A DNA stretch of 8,089 nucleotides, taken from Mycoplasmatota bacterium. GTDB taxonomy: Bacteria; Bacillota_I; Bacilli_A; RF39; UBA660. The notes under the pieces were generated by a model, which made no database searches, was not told where the DNA came from, and saw only the letters and a list, made by a program, of their open reading frames with translations. Each line of letters begins with the position of its first letter. Positions within the stretch are counted from its first letter, which is position 1. A program made the position numbers and the translations under genes. Shown here piece by piece: positions 5,611 through 8,089 of the stretch. The stretch lies in NCBI GenBank assembly GCA_012840755.1, contig DUWA01000114.1:1-8089 (forward strand), written 5' to 3'.

Positions 5611-7086
5611 ATGGAAAAAATTGACATTATAAAAAGCATTACCGAGAGAACTGGTGGCGATCTTTATTTAGGAGTAGTAGGTGCTGTTAGAACTGGTAAA
5701 TCTACATTTATTAAAAAAGTTATAGAAATGTTAGTTGTACCTAATATTGAAGATGAATATGAAAGAAAAAGAACATTAGATGAAATACCACAAAGTGCAC
5801 AAGGAAAAACTATTATGACAACAGAACCTAAATTTGTTCCTAGTAATGCTGCCAAAATTAAAATTGATGACTTTTATGCTAATGTAAGATTAGTGGATTG
5901 TGTTGGTTATATTGTTCCAAGTGCTAAAGGTTATGAAGATGAAAATGGACCTAGAATGGTTAAGACACCATGGTATGATGAACAGATACCTTTTATTGAA
6001 GCGGCAGAGATTGGAACAGAAAAAGTAATTAAAGATCATTCAAGTATAGGAATAGTAGTCACCACAGATGGGTCTATTGGTGAGATATCGCGACATGAAT
6101 ACGTTGACGCTGAAGAAAGGATAATAAATGAATTAAAAGAAATCGGAAAACCATTCATTGTATTATTAAATTCAACACATCCAATGATGCCAGAAACAGA
6201 AAGACTTGCAGAAAGTTTGAAAGACTCTTATCATGTTCCGGTATTACCAATAAATGCTGAGAACATAACTGAAAGGGACATTTATTCGATATTAAGGGAA
6301 GCACTATATGAATTCCCAGTACTGGAAGTAAATGTCAATATGCCTGAATGGATTGCATGCCTTTCACCTAATAATTGGTTGAAACAAACATACATTGAAA
6401 AAATCCGTGAAAGTGTAGTGGAAATAGATAAATTAAGAGATGTAGATAAAATAACTAGTCATTTTAATGATTGCCCATATATCAGTAAATCTTATTTATC
6501 AGAAGTAAGCACTTCAACAGGCGAAGTTACAATTACCTTAGATGCACCAAATGAACTTTATAACAGAATATTAAAAGAAATAATTGGAGTTGATATTAAA
6601 AGTAAAACAGAACTTTTAAATTTATTCCAAGAATATAATGAAGCAAAAATGGAATATGATCAAATTAAGACAGCTCTTAAAATGGTTAAAACAACAGGAT
6701 ATGGTGTTGCATCGCCAACTTTAGCTGATATGAAACTAGACACCCCAGAAATAATCCGCCAAGGAAGTAGATATGGTATTAAATTAAAAGCTGTAGCTCC
6801 TTCTATACATATGATTAGAGTTGATGTTGAATCTACGTTTGAACCTATAATAGGATCTGAAATCCAAAGTAAAGAATTAATTAATTATTTAATGAAAGAT
6901 TATGATTCTGATGCAAATAATATATGGAAAAGTGAAATATTTGGAAGAAGTTTAGATGTGATAGTAAAAGAAGGTATTCAAGCTAAATTATCACTTATGC
7001 CAGAAAATGCAAGATTCAAACTTCAACAAACCTTATCTAAGCTTGTTAATAAAGGTTCAGGTAATTTATTTGCTATTGTGTTATAA
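5611..7086 (+). CDS. spoIVA: stage IV sporulation protein A (spore coat morphogenetic ATPase)
   Basis: SpoIVA forms the basement layer of the spore coat: it is recruited to the mother-cell face of the outer forespore membrane by SpoVM and polymerises irreversibly after ATP hydrolysis. The protein has 491 residues, almost the length of the B. subtilis protein. The N-terminal P-loop domain has Walker A GAVRTGKST (24-32, K30), the sensor threonines T70-T71 in KTIMTTEPKF, and a Walker B-like LVDCVGY with D96. The conserved stretch YEFPVLEVNVNMPEW follows the P-loop domain, then LRDVDKI and the C-terminal region ending GNLFAIVL, the part that contacts SpoVM in B. subtilis. The start has AGGG at 5602-5605, 5 nt before the ATG. 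It diverges from the ger operon and precedes hup, the order also seen in B. subtilis. Confidence 0.97.
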   Translation: MEKIDIIKSITERTGGDLYLGVVGAVRTGKSTFIKKVIEMLVVPNIEDEYERKRTLDEIPQSAQGKTIMTTEPKFVPSNAAKIKIDDFYANVRLVDCVGYIVPSAKGYEDENGPRMVKTPWYDEQIPFIEAAEIGTEKVIKDHSSIGIVVTTDGSIGEISRHEYVDAEERIINELKEIGKPFIVLLNSTHPMMPETERLAESLKDSYHVPVLPINAENITERDIYSILREALYEFPVLEVNVNMPEWIACLSPNNWLKQTYIEKIRESVVEIDKLRDVDKITSHFNDCPYISKSYLSEVSTSTGEVTITLDAPNELYNRILKEIIGVDIKSKTELLNLFQEYNEAKMEYDQIKTALKMVKTTGYGVASPTLADMKLDTPEIIRQGSRYGIKLKAVAPSIHMIRVDVESTFEPIIGSEIQSKELINYLMKDYDSDANNIWKSEIFGRSLDVIVKEGIQAKLSLMPENARFKLQQTLSKLVNKGSGNLFAIVL

Positions 7087-7111
7087 AAGTCGATTTGATC
7101 GACTTTTATTT
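7085..7111 (+). terminator. rho-independent terminator of spoIVA
   Basis: AAAAGTCGAT (7085-7094) pairs perfectly with ATCGACTTTT (7098-7107) around a TTG loop, followed by ATTTTA. The stem begins within the stop codon of spoIVA. The stem is also A-rich on its 5' side, so it could work to a lesser degree on the other strand. Confidence 0.85.
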
Positions 7112-7154
7112 TAGTAATAATAATAAAAACCCTATTAAAATATCGCAAAACATA

Positions 7155-7183
7155 TTGCATATTTAACAAAAAAATGTTATTCT
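7155..7183 (+). promoter_or_regulatory. possible sigma-A promoter of hup
   Basis: TTGCAT (7155-7160) and TATTCT (7178-7183) have a 17-bp spacer. Transcription would start near 7190. An alternative pair is TTAACA (7163-7168) with TATGTG (7185-7190), spacer 16. Both are imperfect. A separate promoter is expected because a strong terminator closes spoIVA upstream. Confidence 0.35.
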
Positions 7184-7190
7184 TTATGTG

Positions 7191-7206
7191 TAAGCATTCT
7201 AGCTTA
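7191..7206 (+). other. small stem-loop in the hup leader
   Basis: TAAGC (7191-7195) pairs with GCTTA (7202-7206) around a 6-nt loop, ending 7 nt before the AGGAGGT ribosome binding site (7214-7220). If transcription starts near 7190, this hairpin sits at the very 5' end of the mRNA, where such structures can slow decay. The stem is short, so this is tentative. Confidence 0.3.
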
Positions 7207-7227
7207 ACAAAATAGGAGGTAGACGAT

Positions 7228-7500
7228 ATGTCAAAAAATGAATTAGTAAGTTACATCGCAGAAGAAACAGGATTAACAAAAGCAGATTCTTCAAGAGCTT
7301 TAGAAGCAATGATGAATGGTGTTATTAAAGGATTAAAAGAAGAAGGAAAAGTAACTATCACAGGTTTCTGTACTTTTACAGCTAAACACAAAGAAGCTAA
7401 AGAAGGACGTAATCCAAAAACTGGAGCACCAGTTACAATTCCTGCAAGAGTTGCTACAACTATTAAAGCTGGATCTAAGTTAAAAGACGCTTTAAACTAA
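7228..7500 (+). CDS. hup: DNA-binding protein HU
   Basis: HU is the small dimeric nucleoid protein that bends and compacts DNA. The 90-residue length is standard. The N-terminal helices (KNELVSYIAEETGLTKADSSRALEAM in two parts) are followed by VTITGFCTF (42-50) and the DNA-binding arm with the signature GRNPKTG (60-66), including P63 and the following VTIPA, then the C-terminal helix KAGSKLKDALN. An ideal AGGAGGT (7214-7220) lies 7 nt before the ATG, consistent with high expression. The turn usually written GFG is GFC here: C48 replaces a strongly conserved Gly. It sits between spoIVA and cca with its own terminator and is probably transcribed alone or with readthrough into cca. Confidence 0.96.
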   Translation: MSKNELVSYIAEETGLTKADSSRALEAMMNGVIKGLKEEGKVTITGFCTFTAKHKEAKEGRNPKTGAPVTIPARVATTIKAGSKLKDALN

Positions 7501-7522
7501 AAAGGGGCTATAGCCTTTTTTT
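7499..7522 (+). terminator. rho-independent terminator of hup
   Basis: AAAAAGGGGC (7499-7508) pairs with GCCTTTTTTT (7513-7522) around a TATA loop, using two G-U pairs. The stem overlaps the hup stop codon, and its 3' arm is also the U tract. It ends only 14 nt before the cca start codon. Confidence 0.8.
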
Positions 7523-7536
7523 AATGTACATAAGTT

Positions 7537-8089
7537 ATGTATAATGCTGCAATCAAATTAATTAAAATTATTGAAGATCATGGTTTTAAAGCATATATTG
7601 TTGGTGGTTATCCAAGAGATTTGTATTTAAATAGAAAGAGCACTGATATTGATATATGCACTAGTGCAACTCCAATGGAAGTAAAAGATATATTTGGTGA
7701 TGCTGTATTACCTAATGTATCATATGGCTCAGTAACAGTAATATATAAAAAAATAAGGTTTGAAATTACAACCTTTAGAAAAGATATTAAATATGAAAAT
7801 AATAGACAACCTATAAAAATTAAGTATATTAACAACCTCATAGATGATTTGAAGAGAAGAGACTTTACTATCAATACACTTTGTATTGATATAAATGGGA
7901 ATACAATTGATCTTTTAGATGGGAAAAGGGATATTGATAACAAATTGATAAGGGTAGTAGGGAACACAAAACAAAAAATTACTGAGGATGCGCTTAGAAT
8001 ACTAAGAGCTATAAGATTTGCTACGATTTTGAATTTTGAATTAGATAAAGATTTAAAAAAATATATAAAAAAATATGGATATTTATTAA
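7537..8089 (+). CDS. cca: CCA-adding tRNA nucleotidyltransferase, 5' part (3' end outside window)
   Basis: This class II nucleotidyltransferase adds or repairs the 3'-terminal CCA of tRNAs without a template. The visible 184 residues cover the head and neck: VGGYPRDLYL (22-31, the G-G-x-x-R-D motif), STDIDICTSATP with the metal-binding D37 and D39, FEITTFRKD (75-83), LKRRDFTINTL (105-115), DLLDGKRDI (125-133) and the nucleotide-recognition EDALRILRAIRFA (150-162), an EDxxR motif with R154. All catalytic elements are present. A poly(A) polymerase of the same family cannot be fully excluded without the C-terminus. ATG 7537 is the only start that keeps the N-terminal helix. No Shine-Dalgarno is visible before it, and the hup terminator ends 14 nt upstream. 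Confidence 0.93.
   Translation, partial: MYNAAIKLIKIIEDHGFKAYIVGGYPRDLYLNRKSTDIDICTSATPMEVKDIFGDAVLPNVSYGSVTVIYKKIRFEITTFRKDIKYENNRQPIKIKYINNLIDDLKRRDFTINTLCIDINGNTIDLLDGKRDIDNKLIRVVGNTKQKITEDALRILRAIRFATILNFELDKDLKKYIKKYGYLL

Noticed and set aside
5664..5855. Minus-strand open frame of 63 codons
   Set aside because: Antisense to the P-loop region of spoIVA, which is certain; no independent support.
7540..7545. Perfect TATAAT near the cca start
   Set aside because: Transcription from it would begin inside the coding region after the only suitable start codon, and there is no -35 beyond a T run.
7608..7967. Minus-strand open frame of 119 codons
   Set aside because: Antisense to cca, whose motifs are clear in the plus frame; its Leu/Ile/Ser-rich product is typical of a shadow frame.
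1..8089. CRISPR array, tRNA, rRNA or riboswitch
   Set aside because: No regularly spaced repeats, no cloverleaf-like sequences and no structured leader longer than a simple hairpin were seen; the intergenic gaps are all under 150 bp.

Overview
The window is strongly AT-rich DNA from an endospore-forming, low-GC Bacillota. Four of its loci are sporulation or germination genes (spoVIF, a GerA-type germinant receptor operon, spoIVA), and SpoIVA is restricted to endospore formers. Every recognisable gene uses TGG for Trp. The nine stop codons visible are eight TAA and one TAG, with no TGA, but nothing demands genetic code 4. The lineage cannot be fixed from this sequence; a Bacilli- or Erysipelotrichia-like AT-rich group is my inference.

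Layout. 1-1134 is the right-hand part of an IS3-family (IS150-group) insertion sequence: the 3' end of orfA, a -1 frameshift region, orfB with an intact DDE triad, and a clear right terminal inverted repeat. The left end lies outside the window. 1240-1485 (+) is spoVIF. It converges on, and overlaps by 8 bp, a four-gene minus-strand germinant receptor operon (5470 down to 1478) in the order gerAA, gerAC, a small two-TM 'D' gene, gerAB. Divergent from this operon is spoIVA (5611-7086, +), then hup (7228-7500, +) and the 5' part of cca (7537 to the window end, +).

How the genes fit together. SpoIVA is the ATPase that builds the coat basement layer on the forespore; SpoVIF is a late coat-assembly factor; the Ger proteins form the inner-membrane receptor that later senses germinants. 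The promoter-like elements I can read agree with this: a sigma-E-like promoter before spoIVA (mother cell), a sigma-G-like promoter before the ger operon (forespore), and a weaker sigma-K-like box before spoVIF. HU and CCA-adding enzyme are housekeeping genes. Hairpin terminators follow spoVIF, spoIVA and hup.

Most notable points: gerAB has no usable ATG at its conserved N-terminus, and its Shine-Dalgarno instead points at an AUA codon; the spoVIF terminator is encoded inside the 3' end of the opposing gerAB; the receptor operon carries a small D gene; HU has Cys in place of the second Gly of its GFG turn; cca starts just after the hup terminator with no visible ribosome binding site. I found no novel defence or other unknown system in this window.
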